Shown here: positions 48,284 through 56,626 of the stretch, in pieces
How the letters are laid out: each line of letters opens with the position of its first letter
Position numbering within the stretch: the first letter of the stretch is position 1
Source: JBKPIY01 sp046730475
GTDB taxonomy: Bacteria; Actinomycetota; Thermoleophilia; Solirubrobacterales; 70-9
NCBI GenBank assembly: GCA_046730475.1
Contig: JBKPIY010000005.1
Location: forward strand, 1 to 64,000
Reading direction: 5' to 3'
Length of the DNA stretch: 64,000 nucleotides
Translations under genes and position numbers: made by a program
Notes under the pieces: generated by a model
Seen by the model: the letters and a program-made list of their open reading frames with translations, nothing else
Databases searched by the model: none
Told to the model about the DNA's origin: nothing

Positions 48284-49201
48284 ATGCCGAGTTTCCGTCG
48301 CAAAGCTGCCGCTTCGCGCGCTTCCGACAGCGGGCGCCTGAGCCCCGACGAGGTGGTCGGGCCCAGGCGTGACGCCGACGGGGCGAAGCCGAAGGACGAG
48401 AAGGAGACGAACATCCCCGCCAGGAAGGCGCCCAAGCGCGCCGGGCCGGCGCAGGTGATCGCGTTCGCGAACCAGAAGGGCGGGGTGGCGAAGACCACCA
48501 CCGCCCTCAACCTCGCGGTCGCCTTCAAGGAGTCCGGCCACCTGGTGCTCGCCGTGGACATGGACCCGCAGGGGAACCTGACGATGAGCCAGGGCGTCGA
48601 CCCGGACAAGGTCGAGAAGAGCATGTTCGACGTCCTCGTCCACCGCCTGCCGATCACCGAGGTGATCGTCGAGCGGGAGATCGACGTTGCCGTGGCGTCA
48701 ATCGATCTCGCCGGGGCCGAGATCGCAATGGCGGCCCAGATCGGGCGGGAGCGCTCCCTCCAGAAGGCGCTCGCCGAGGTCCGCGAGGACTACGACTACA
48801 TCTGCATCGACACCCCGCCCAGCCTCGGCCTGCTCACCGTCAACGCTCTTACCGCCGCTGACAAGGTCATTGTTCCGGTGCAGTGCGAGTACCTGTCGAT
48901 GCGTGGCCTGCTGCAGCTCCAGAACACGCTCCAGATGATCCGCGAGAACCTGAATCCCAAGGTTGAGATCGAGGGGATCCTGCCGACGATGCTCGACTCC
49001 CGCACCGTCCACGCCAAGGAGGCCGTCGAGATCCTCGAGGAGAACTTCGGGGAGCTCGTCTTCCAGTCCCGGATCCGGAAGGCGATCAAGTTCGCGGAGG
49101 CGCCCGTGCGCGGCACCTCGGTGCTCAAGTACGACCCGAAGAGCAAGGCGGCGGCCTCCTACCGCGACCTCGCCAAGGAGGTCCTGACGCATGGCTCGTA
49201 A
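48284..49201 (+). CDS. parA: ParA-family ATPase
   Basis: 305 residues. A charged N-terminal extension of about 55 residues precedes VIAFANQKGGVAKTTTALNL, where the usual Gly before Lys-Thr is Ala. LAVDMDPQGNLTMSQGVD, YICIDTPPSLGLLTVNAL and VIVPVQCEYLSMRGL are the remaining Walker and ParA motifs. ParA proteins position DNA or protein cargo. No parB follows; instead the stop overlaps an FtsZ gene by 11 bases, suggesting action in cell division or in positioning this FtsZ rather than chromosome segregation. Confidence 0.9.
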   Translation: MPSFRRKAAASRASDSGRLSPDEVVGPRRDADGAKPKDEKETNIPARKAPKRAGPAQVIAFANQKGGVAKTTTALNLAVAFKESGHLVLAVDMDPQGNLTMSQGVDPDKVEKSMFDVLVHRLPITEVIVEREIDVAVASIDLAGAEIAMAAQIGRERSLQKALAEVREDYDYICIDTPPSLGLLTVNALTAADKVIVPVQCEYLSMRGLLQLQNTLQMIRENLNPKVEIEGILPTMLDSRTVHAKEAVEILEENFGELVFQSRIRKAIKFAEAPVRGTSVLKYDPKSKAAASYRDLAKEVLTHGS

Positions 49202-50930
49202 GCGGGCGAGCATGCGCGAGGGCCCCCTCGCCGATCTCTTCCGCTCCACCGAGGGCTCGCTGGCCGATCAGGAGGTGCGGGTGACCGCCGCCAAGCGCAA
49301 CTCCGCATCCCGCGGCGATGTCGCCGTCGCCGAGGCCCAGCCCGAGGTCGAGGCCACCCGGACGAGGGCCCGAGAAGCCGAGGCCGAGGTGTTGCAGCCC
49401 GAGGTCGAGGTTCCACAGCCCGAGCCCGTCCCCGAGCCCACGCCCGAGCCGATGCCCGAGCCGATGCCCGAGCCGATCCCGGAGCCCACCCCGGACCCGC
49501 AGCCCGAGCCCCCCGACCCGGATCCGGGCCAGCCCGAGCCCGTGATCGAGCGTCACCGGACCGGCTCCCACGAGGTCGTCGAGCGGCCGAGCCCCAACCA
49601 CGAGGGCCTCGAAGGGCTGATGGGCCGCGGTGGGCGGGCCGGGGAGCGCCCCGCCTTCGGTCGCGACGAGCCGGACATGGCGCGCAACACGACCAACACG
49701 ACCGTCCCCCGCACCCACCGAGCCGTGCTCCGGGTCGTCGGTGTCGGGGGCGCCGGGGTGAACGCGGTCAACCGGATGATCGAGGCCGAGGTGCCGGGGG
49801 TCGAGTTCGTCGCCATCAACACCGATCTTCAGTCGCTTCAGACGTCGGCCGCCGACACCTGCCTGCAGATCGGCGCCGATCTCACCCGCGGGCTCGGCTC
49901 CGGCTCGGATCCGCGAGTCGGATACCGCGCCGCCTTCGACGAGCAGGACAGGATCCGGAGCATCCTCAAGGGCTCTGACATGGTCTACATCGCGGCGGGA
50001 GCGGGCGGCGGCACCGGGACCGGTGCCGGCCCCGTGGTCGCGAGGCTCGCCCGCGACGTCGGCGCCCTCACGGTGGCCGCGGTGACCAAGCCGTTCAGCT
50101 TCGAGGGGGCGCGCCGCGCCGCCCAGGCCGAGGAGGGAATCGCCGCCCTCGGCGCCGAGGTCGACACCTTGATCGTCGTCCCGAACGAGCGCCTGCTCCA
50201 GATCCTCGAGCGGCGGACCTCGATCCAGGACGCCTTCCGGGTCGCCGACGACGTCCTGCGCCAGGCGGTCCAGGGGATCTCCGACCTGGTGATGCTCCCC
50301 GGCCTGATCAACCTGGACTTCGCCGACGTTCGCACCACGATGGTGGAGGCTGGCGACGCGATCCTCGGGATCGGCATGGGCGTCGGCGAGCACCGCGCAG
50401 TGCTCGCCGCCGAGAAGGCAGTCTCCTCGCCGCTCTTGGACTGCTCGGTCGAAGGGGCCCAGTCGCTGCTCCTCTCGATCACCGGCGGCGGCGACCTGTC
50501 GCTGGTCGAGGCGAGCGAGGCGGCGGAGATCGTCCGGGAGGCCGCTCATCCCGACGCCAACATCATCTTCGGCGCCGGCATCGACGAGGACATGCGCGGC
50601 GAGGTCTGGGTGACGGTGATCGCCACCCGGTTCGAGTCCGCCTACGCGCACCGGCATCGGCGTGATCGCGACCACCGTCCGCGGGAGCCGCGAGGCGGAC
50701 GCGGCCCGGACGCCGACCCGACCGACAAACGGGCCGCGTGGGAGCGCCGCTGGGCGGGCGAGGAGCTCTACGACGCCGACCGCCACCAGGACCGCGGCCG
50801 CCAGGGCGACCGTGCCGTCAGAGATCTTCGGGCCGAGTCCCCGGAGCGCGACCGACCCCCGCTCCAGCCGGGCACCGGCCTCGGGGGCGGGCTGGTCGTG
50901 GACGCTCCCGAGTTCATCCCCGGTCACTAG
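49191..50930 (+). CDS. ftsZ: FtsZ homologue with long Pro/Glu-rich N-terminal extension
   Basis: 579 residues. The tubulin-like GTPase core starts at about residue 178 (AVLRVVGVGGAGVNAVNRM), has the signature GAGGGTGTG (270-278) and the T7 loop NLDFADVRT, so it can both bind GTP and trigger its hydrolysis. Before it lie 165 extra residues: a basic start (MARKRASMREGPLADLFRST), then Pro-Glu-Pro repeats (about 76-118), and a Gly/Arg-rich part. The C-terminus ends DAPEFIPGH, like the conserved peptide that binds SepF/FtsA. An internal ATG at 49677 would give a standard FtsZ, but the overlap with parA (11 bases) and the unbroken frame favour ATG 49191. No dcw genes surround it, so it may be a second FtsZ. 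Confidence 0.9.
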   Translation: MARKRASMREGPLADLFRSTEGSLADQEVRVTAAKRNSASRGDVAVAEAQPEVEATRTRAREAEAEVLQPEVEVPQPEPVPEPTPEPMPEPMPEPIPEPTPDPQPEPPDPDPGQPEPVIERHRTGSHEVVERPSPNHEGLEGLMGRGGRAGERPAFGRDEPDMARNTTNTTVPRTHRAVLRVVGVGGAGVNAVNRMIEAEVPGVEFVAINTDLQSLQTSAADTCLQIGADLTRGLGSGSDPRVGYRAAFDEQDRIRSILKGSDMVYIAAGAGGGTGTGAGPVVARLARDVGALTVAAVTKPFSFEGARRAAQAEEGIAALGAEVDTLIVVPNERLLQILERRTSIQDAFRVADDVLRQAVQGISDLVMLPGLINLDFADVRTTMVEAGDAILGIGMGVGEHRAVLAAEKAVSSPLLDCSVEGAQSLLLSITGGGDLSLVEASEAAEIVREAAHPDANIIFGAGIDEDMRGEVWVTVIATRFESAYAHRHRRDRDHRPREPRGGRGPDADPTDKRAAWERRWAGEELYDADRHQDRGRQGDRAVRDLRAESPERDRPPLQPGTGLGGGLVVDAPEFIPGH

Positions 50931-50982
50931 ATCGCCGCCGGCTCCGGTCCGGACCGAACTGCGTCGCGGCCGCCCGGCGACC

Positions 50983-50988
50983 TAGGCT
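50983..50988 (+). promoter_or_regulatory. -10 box TAGGCT of the ggt gene
   Basis: TAGGCT ends nine bases before ATG 50998. The bases between them (GCCGGGGAG) also contain a GGGGAG ribosome site, so this start could work with or without a leader. Confidence 0.5.
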
Positions 50989-50997
50989 GCCGGGGAG

Positions 50998-52584
50998 ATG
51001 GTCAGCGCGAAGGGAGTCGTAGCCGCCGGGCATCCGGTGACCGCTGAGGCCGGAGGGGATGTCCTACGGAAGGGGGGAAACGCCGTCGACGCCGCGGTCG
51101 CCGCGGTGCTCACCTCGTTCGTCACCGAGAGTCCGCTGACCGGCTTCGGGGCGGGCGGGTTCATGCTCGTCCACGACCCCGGTAGGGAGGACGTCCTGAT
51201 CGACTTCTTCGTCGCCGCGGGCGGCGCCGACGGGGTCGAGCGTGGTGCCGAGCTCGTTCCGGTCCCGGTCTACTTCGACGAGACGCCGCAGACCTTCAAC
51301 GTCGGAGCGCCCTCGTGCGGGGTGCCCGGCAACCCCGCCGGCCTGGAGCGGGCGGTAGAGCGCTTCGGGTCGATGCCGATCTCGGATCTGATCGTCGACG
51401 GGGTGCGGCTGGCGCGCGAGGGGGTCGAGGTGAACGCCCAGCAGGCCTACATCTTCGAGATCCTGACGCCGATCCTCACCTCGACGCCCGAGTCGGCCGC
51501 CCTGTACGCCCCCGAGGGGCGGATGCCGCGCCAGGGAGACACCTTCCGCTATCCCGAGATGGCGGACGCGCTCGAGCGCTTCGCTGCGGAGGGGGCGGAG
51601 CCCTTCTACACCGGCGAGGTCGGGCGGGTCGTATGCGAGTGGGTTCGAGAGCGAGGCGGGACGCTCGGGATCGACGACATGGGCGACTACGCGCCGATCG
51701 AGCGCGAGCCGATCCGGATCCCGTTCCGCGGCGCCGAGGTGCTCACCAACCCGCCCGCCTCCTCGGGCGGGATCCTGATCGCTTTCGCTCTCGGGCTCCT
51801 GGAGCGGCTGGGCGAGCGGAGCGGGGTCGAGGAGGTGGTGGCGGCGATGGAGGCGGCGAACGCCGCCAGGGGCGAGGCGTTCCACGAGGGGCTCCATCAG
51901 GAGGGCTACGCGGCTCGCTTCCTCGACCCGGCGCGGTTCGACCGGGTCGCCGAGCGGATCCGCGGCGGCGGCTGGGCCGGGGGAGCCGGTGGAGCCGGGG
52001 GGCCCGGCGACGCAGCCGACCCCGGCGACAGATTGGGGTCGACCACCCACATCGCGGCCCTCGACGCGAACGGGATGTGCGCCTCGGTCACCTGCTCGAA
52101 CGGGACCTGCTCGGGGATGCTGGTGCCCGGCACCGGGGTGCACCTGAACAACATGCTCGGCGAGGAGGATCTGAACCCTCACGGCTTCCACCTGATCCCG
52201 CCCGGCCGCCGGGTGAGCTCGATGATGTCGCCGAGCGCCGTCCTCGATCGCGGGGAGATCGAGGTCGGCCTCGGCAGCGCCGGCTCCAACCGGATCCGCT
52301 CGGCGATCCTCCAGGTGATCCTCAGGGTGATCGAGGACGGCATGGAGGCCGGGGAGGCGGTGCGAGCGGGCCGGCTCCACTTCGAGGCGGGGATCGTCCA
52401 GGCCGAGCCCGATGTCGACCAAGACGGCCTCGTCCGGCTCGAACGGCGCGGCGTCCCGGTGGTCCGATGGCGCCGGCAGAACCTCTACTTCGGAGGCTGC
52501 CAGGCGGTTGTCCGCGACCCCGACTCCGGAGAGCTCTCGGGCGGCGGCGACCCCCGCCGGGGCGGCGCCGTGACCCTCGCCTAG
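50998..52584 (+). CDS. ggt: Gamma-glutamyltransferase family protein
   Basis: 528-residue Ntn-hydrolase precursor that transfers or hydrolyses gamma-glutamyl groups. VVAAGHPVTAEAGGDVLRKGG at the N-terminus, VTESPLTGFGAGGFMLVHDP, NVGAPSCGVPGNPAGLERAV, and the self-cleavage site where the catalytic threonine is in GSTTHIAALDANGMCASVT (near residue 347). C-terminal MSPSAVLDRGEIEVGLGSAG is the substrate-binding part. No signal peptide is visible, so unlike many GGTs it appears cytoplasmic. A Gly/Ala-rich stretch (about 320-340) lies just before the cleavage site. Confidence 0.9.
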   Translation: MVSAKGVVAAGHPVTAEAGGDVLRKGGNAVDAAVAAVLTSFVTESPLTGFGAGGFMLVHDPGREDVLIDFFVAAGGADGVERGAELVPVPVYFDETPQTFNVGAPSCGVPGNPAGLERAVERFGSMPISDLIVDGVRLAREGVEVNAQQAYIFEILTPILTSTPESAALYAPEGRMPRQGDTFRYPEMADALERFAAEGAEPFYTGEVGRVVCEWVRERGGTLGIDDMGDYAPIEREPIRIPFRGAEVLTNPPASSGGILIAFALGLLERLGERSGVEEVVAAMEAANAARGEAFHEGLHQEGYAARFLDPARFDRVAERIRGGGWAGGAGGAGGPGDAADPGDRLGSTTHIAALDANGMCASVTCSNGTCSGMLVPGTGVHLNNMLGEEDLNPHGFHLIPPGRRVSSMMSPSAVLDRGEIEVGLGSAGSNRIRSAILQVILRVIEDGMEAGEAVRAGRLHFEAGIVQAEPDVDQDGLVRLERRGVPVVRWRRQNLYFGGCQAVVRDPDSGELSGGGDPRRGGAVTLA

Positions 52585-52609
52585 CGGCCCGGACGGCGGC
52601 TGAGGATTC

Positions 52610-53230
52610 TCAGCCGAACTCGACCTTGCCGTTCGAGCGGGCGCGCTCGGCGATCTCCTCGCTGTCCGCGAGGGCCTTCTCGACCGCCCTCAGCGCCTTG
52701 CCCAGGAGGGCCATCCGCTGGTCCTCGTCGCGCAGCTCGAGCAGCCGCTGCTTGGTCTCGACCGGGAGCTCGATCCGCGCCGCGATCGCGTAGGCGCTCG
52801 CCGCCTCCAGCTCCTCGGGGGCGGGGCGCTCGCCGGTGGCGCGCTCGGCGAGCTCCGCGAACGCGTCGCGTGCCGCGCCCGCGGCGCCCTCGTCGATCGC
52901 GGCCGCCTCGTCCTCGGAGATCAACTCGACCTCGCCGGCGGGGTAGTCCGGGGCCTCGAATCGATCGAGCACCCGGAACGGGTCCTCACCGCTGACGACG
53001 ACGTTCATCCGGCCGTCGTCGAAGCGCTCGAGCACCTCGTCGACCCTGGCCGTGCAGCCGACTCGCCGCGCCCCCTCATCGTCGTGGAAGACGATCCCGA
53101 AGGGCTCGTCCTCCTCGAGCGCATGACCGACCATCCGCTTGTAGCGCTCCTCGAAGATGTGGAGGGGAATCCGCTCCCCGGGCAGGAGGACGGCCTCGAG
53201 CTCGAAGATGGGAAGCTCCCGGCCTGCCAT
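52610..53230 (-). CDS. Lon N-terminal substrate-binding domain protein
   Basis: 206 residues. RELPIFELEAVLLPGERIPLHIFEERYKRMV is the start of the Lon-N (LON substrate-binding) fold, followed by FGIVFHDDEGARRVGCTARV and DGRMNVVVSGEDPFRVLDRF; the rest is a helical bundle. There is no AAA+ or protease domain, which is normal for this stand-alone family. Function unknown. Start ATG 53230 is six bases after a TACAAT box. Confidence 0.88.
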   Translation of the reverse strand: MAGRELPIFELEAVLLPGERIPLHIFEERYKRMVGHALEEDEPFGIVFHDDEGARRVGCTARVDEVLERFDDGRMNVVVSGEDPFRVLDRFEAPDYPAGEVELISEDEAAAIDEGAAGAARDAFAELAERATGERPAPEELEAASAYAIAARIELPVETKQRLLELRDEDQRMALLGKALRAVEKALADSEEIAERARSNGKVEFG

Positions 53231-53236
53231 TCCTCG

Positions 53237-53242
53237 ATTGTA
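53237..53242 (-). promoter_or_regulatory. -10 box TACAAT of the Lon-N gene
   Basis: On the minus strand TACAAT ends six bases before ATG 53230, near-consensus for the housekeeping sigma factor and too close for a leader. Confidence 0.55.
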
Positions 53243-53287
53243 CGGAGGGATCGGGGCCGGCCCCGGCCGGGCGTCCTCTCGGTGAGA

Positions 53288-54427
53288 ATGACCGCCGTGA
53301 GCGAGATCGACTTCGAGGCCGAGGGCCTGTTGGACGGGGTGAGCGGGAAGGCACGGGGGGAGAGGCTCGTCCTGCTCGACGAGCTCGCCCGCGATGGGGT
53401 ATCGCTCGAGGAGCTCCGCCAGGCGGTGGGCGAGGACCGGCTCGCCCTCCTCCCCGCCGAGCGGGTCCTCTCGGCGGACGGCGGGCGCTACACGCTCGCC
53501 GAGGTGGCGGAGGCCGCCGGGCTCGATCTCGACTTCCTGCGCCGGCAGCGCCAGGCGCTCGGGCTCCCGGTTTCGACCGGCGACGAGCCCGACGCGACCT
53601 CCGAGGACCTCGAGGCGGCTCGGCGGGCGCGGGCCTTCCTCGACGCCGGCCTGTCCGAGGAAGGGATGCTCGAGGTGACTCGGGTAATCGGGATGTCCGT
53701 CGCCCAGGTGGCGGCGGCGATCCGCCAGCTGATCGCCGACTCCTACGTCGAGGCGGGGGTGACCGAGCGCGAGCTCGGGCTGCGCCTCGCGCGGGCGGCT
53801 CGCGAGCTGGCCCCGCTCGCCGGATCGGTGCTTCGGTATGCCCTCGGGCTGCATCTGCGCGAGCAGGTTCGCCACGACGTGATCGCCGGAACCGAGGTCG
53901 CCGCCGGGCGGCTTCCGGGCGCCAGCGAGGTGGCCGTCTGCTTCGCCGACCTGGTCGGATTCACGCGCCTTGGCGAGCGCCTGGAGGCCGAGGAGATCGG
54001 CGGCCTCGCCGGCCGCCTGAGTGAGATCGCAACCGAGGCCGCGAGGCCCCCGGTCCGCCTGGTGAAGATGCTCGGCGACGCCGCGATGCTCGTTTCCCCC
54101 GATACCGACGCGCTGCTCGAGGCCGCGCTCGCGCTGATCGAGACGCCCGAAGCCGACGAGCGGGTGCCGCCGCTGAAGGCGGGGATCGCCCGGGGAGAGG
54201 CGCTCGCCCGCGGTGGCGACTGGTACGGGCGCCCGGTGAACCTCGCCAGCCGGATCAGCGCCGTCGCCCGGCCGAGCAGCGTCCTCGTCTCGGCCGAAGT
54301 CGCCGAGCGCGCCGGCGAGGACTTCAGGTTCTCCCCTGCCGGCCGGCGGCGGTTCAAGGGGATCAGGGGCGAGGTCAGCCTTCGCCGGGCTCGGCGCGCC
54401 CATCCCGACGGCGCCGGCTCTTCCTGA
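53288..54427 (+). CDS. Class III adenylate cyclase with N-terminal regulatory domain (Rv1264-like)
   Basis: 379 residues. The N-terminal 200 residues match the autoinhibitory Ad_Cy_reg domain of pH-sensing cyclases such as Rv1264: GGRYTLAEVAEAAGLDLDFL, ATSEDLEAARRARAFLDAGL, VIGMSVAQVAAAIRQLIADS. The catalytic domain has VAVCFADLVGFTRLGERLEA (first metal Asp), VRLVKMLGDAAMLVSPD (adenine-selecting Lys and second Asp) and DWYGRPVNLASRISAVARP (transition-state Asn and Arg). Product cAMP, acid-stimulated activity is inferred from the family. Start ATG 53288; a GTG at 53297 is the alternative. Divergent from the Lon-N gene. Confidence 0.9.
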   Translation: MTAVSEIDFEAEGLLDGVSGKARGERLVLLDELARDGVSLEELRQAVGEDRLALLPAERVLSADGGRYTLAEVAEAAGLDLDFLRRQRQALGLPVSTGDEPDATSEDLEAARRARAFLDAGLSEEGMLEVTRVIGMSVAQVAAAIRQLIADSYVEAGVTERELGLRLARAARELAPLAGSVLRYALGLHLREQVRHDVIAGTEVAAGRLPGASEVAVCFADLVGFTRLGERLEAEEIGGLAGRLSEIATEAARPPVRLVKMLGDAAMLVSPDTDALLEAALALIETPEADERVPPLKAGIARGEALARGGDWYGRPVNLASRISAVARPSSVLVSAEVAERAGEDFRFSPAGRRRFKGIRGEVSLRRARRAHPDGAGSS

Positions 54428-54525
54428 CCGGAGGCGGGCATCACCTGCAACCGCTCCTTGAACGATGGGCCGAAACCGCCGCGTAATGGTGAGCAGGCCC
54501 GAGCGTCTGTAGGCAAGGTGAGTAG

Positions 54526-56259
54526 ATGGCTCTTCTGATCCTGTTCGCGCTGGTGGCGGGCGCGGCGACGGCGCTGTCCCCTTGCGTGCTTCCGATCCTG
54601 CCCGCGGTGCTGTCGGCGGGAGTAACCGGTGGCCGCCGGCGCCCGCTCGGGGTCGTCAGCGGGCTCGCGCTCTCGTTCAGCTTCGCCATCGTCGCCCTCG
54701 TCTACGTGATCCACGCCCTCGGGCTCCCGAACGACATCGCCCGGACGGTCGCGATCGTCGTCCTCGCCGGGTTCGGGATCTCGCTGCTGGTGCCGCCGAT
54801 CGGCGATCGAATCGAGGCCTGGCTCACCGCGATCGTGCCGAGACCGGCGCGGACGGGAGGAGAGGGGTTCGGCTCGGGACTGGTCCTGGGGGCGAGCCTG
54901 GGGCTGGTCTACGCCCCCTGCGCCGGCCCGATCCTGGCCGGGGTGATCACCGTGTCCGCCGCCCAGGACTTCACCGCCGGGCGGCTCGCGGTCGCCCTCG
55001 CCTACGCCTCCGGCTCCGCGGCGGCCCTCTACGCCCTCCTGCTCGGCGGCCGGCGGCTGACCGCCCGCCTGGCGCCGGTCCGGGGCCAGGTCCAGGTGCT
55101 GATGGGGGCGGTGATGGTGCTGGTGGCGGTGGCGATGAGCGCCAACCTCGACACCCGGTTTCAGACCGCGATCGCCGGCGAGTTGCCCGCGTTCCTGGTG
55201 AACCCGAGCGGGGAGCTCGAGAAGAGCGGCGCGGTCAGCGCGGACCTCGCCGAGGTGCGCGGCGGTCACGGGCCGATCGCCCCCGACGACGCCCGGTCGC
55301 TCGACCGGGCGGTGAAGCTCCCGGTCTACGGCCGGGCCCCCGAGTTCGTCGACAACCAACGCTGGTTCAACAGCCCCGGCGGCCGGCCGCTGACGATGGC
55401 GGGCCTGCGCGGGCGGGTGGTCCTGATCGACTTCTGGACCTACACCTGCATCAACTGCATCCGCACCCTGCCCTACATGGAGGCCTGGGATCGCAAGTAC
55501 GGCGACAGGGGCCTGACGATCGTCGGCGTCCACTCTCCCGAGTTCCCGTTCGAGAAGGATGCGGGCAACGTCGAGGACGCGATCCACCAGAACGGCCTCA
55601 CCTATCCCGTCGTCCAGGACAACGATCTCGCCACCTGGACGGCGTGGGGCAACCAGTACTGGCCCGCCGACTACCTGGTCGACGCCACCGGCCACGTCCG
55701 CGACGCCCATTTCGGCGAGGGGGACTACAGCCAGACCGAGCGCGCGATCCGCACCCTCCTTCGCGAGGCGGGTCACAACGATCTCGGCGGCCGAGCCCAC
55801 GCCCAGGCCCAGGTCGCATCCAAGGGAGTTCTGACGCCGGAGAGCTATCTCGGCGCCGCCCGGGCCCAGCGGTTCGCGAACGGGCCGATCACGCCGACCA
55901 CGCGCGACTTCGGCTCGGTGCCCGCCTCGCTCCCCGCCAACGACCTCGCCTACGGGGGTCGCTGGACGATCACCGCGGAGGCGGCGACGGCCGTCCGCAA
56001 TGCCCGCCTCGATCTCGAGTTCGCCGCCAAGAGGGTGTTCCTGGTGCTCGGCTCGCCGGGGGGGCCGCGGGACCTCCGCGTCTACCTCGACGGGCACCCG
56101 ATCCCGAACCGGTTTGCCGGCGAGGACGTCCACGCAGGAGTCGCCTTGGTCTCCGCTCAGCGCCTCTACCGGCTCGTCGACCTCGCCCGGGCCGGCGGCC
56201 ATCGGCTCAGCCTCCGGTTCGGGCCCGGGATCTCCGGCTACGCCTTCACTTTTGGGTAG
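54526..56259 (+). CDS. CcdA-thioredoxin fusion, DipZ-like
   Basis: 577 residues carrying electrons across the membrane. N-terminal CcdA domain with cysteines in ALSPCVLPILP (about residue 19) and VYAPCAGPILAG, six helices to about residue 205; then an extracytoplasmic TlpA/thioredoxin domain with WTYTCINCIRTLPYMEAWD (active site CINC) and GVHSPEFPFEKDAGNV; then a C-terminal beta-sandwich (WTITAEAATAVRNARLDLEF). The order is that of mycobacterial DipZ (Rv2874). Likely role is repair or formation of disulfides in exported proteins. Start ATG 54526 with AAGGTGAG. Confidence 0.92.
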   Translation: MALLILFALVAGAATALSPCVLPILPAVLSAGVTGGRRRPLGVVSGLALSFSFAIVALVYVIHALGLPNDIARTVAIVVLAGFGISLLVPPIGDRIEAWLTAIVPRPARTGGEGFGSGLVLGASLGLVYAPCAGPILAGVITVSAAQDFTAGRLAVALAYASGSAAALYALLLGGRRLTARLAPVRGQVQVLMGAVMVLVAVAMSANLDTRFQTAIAGELPAFLVNPSGELEKSGAVSADLAEVRGGHGPIAPDDARSLDRAVKLPVYGRAPEFVDNQRWFNSPGGRPLTMAGLRGRVVLIDFWTYTCINCIRTLPYMEAWDRKYGDRGLTIVGVHSPEFPFEKDAGNVEDAIHQNGLTYPVVQDNDLATWTAWGNQYWPADYLVDATGHVRDAHFGEGDYSQTERAIRTLLREAGHNDLGGRAHAQAQVASKGVLTPESYLGAARAQRFANGPITPTTRDFGSVPASLPANDLAYGGRWTITAEAATAVRNARLDLEFAAKRVFLVLGSPGGPRDLRVYLDGHPIPNRFAGEDVHAGVALVSAQRLYRLVDLARAGGHRLSLRFGPGISGYAFTFG

Positions 56260-56342
56260 GCGGGCGGCCGCGCCGACCCGATTTGGCCAGTTGTACGTTG
56301 GAGAGGGAGCCCGGCGCCGCCGATGCAACCCTCGTGCTACGG

Positions 56343-56609
56343 ATGTCGAGCGCAACTGAGCCCGCCTGGCCCCAGCCCGGGAGCCTCGGCCTCACCGGGA
56401 TAGAGGTCGACGGCGTCCCGTACGCCGCCACCCTCGGCGAGCTGGTGGCGGGGGTGATCGTTCTGGTCTGGGGGCTATCGATGGCCCTCGTCGGGCTCTT
56501 GGGGGTGCAGGCGGCCACGGACATCGCCCGCGCAGTCACCGTGGCCGGGATCGCCCTCGTACTGCTCGGCGGCGAGCAGCTCGAGCGCGAGATTCGCGGC
56601 CTGCGCTGA
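56343..56609 (+). CDS. Small two-helix membrane protein
   Basis: 88 residues; hydrophobic segments LGELVAGVIVLVWGLSMALV and VTVAGIALVLLGGEQL. No family recognised. ATG 56343 has no ribosome site; a TTG at 56297 in frame, next to a TACGTT box, would add 15 residues. Lies 83 bases after dipZ and converges with a methyltransferase gene. Confidence 0.5.
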   Translation: MSSATEPAWPQPGSLGLTGIEVDGVPYAATLGELVAGVIVLVWGLSMALVGLLGVQAATDIARAVTVAGIALVLLGGEQLEREIRGLR

Positions 56610-56626
56610 GAGGCCCAGGCGCCGCG

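Noticed and set aside
49425..49530. Repetitive CCCGAGCC blocks resembling a CRISPR or minisatellite
   Set aside because: The repeats are short, in frame and encode Pro-Glu-Pro repeats of the FtsZ extension.
53743..56355. Very long open frames opposite real genes (for example 53743-56355, 32873-35131, 7204-9624 and 2360-3943)
   Set aside because: They are low-complexity Arg/Pro/Gly/Ala translations lying antisense to genes with clear motifs, as expected from codon bias in GC-rich DNA.
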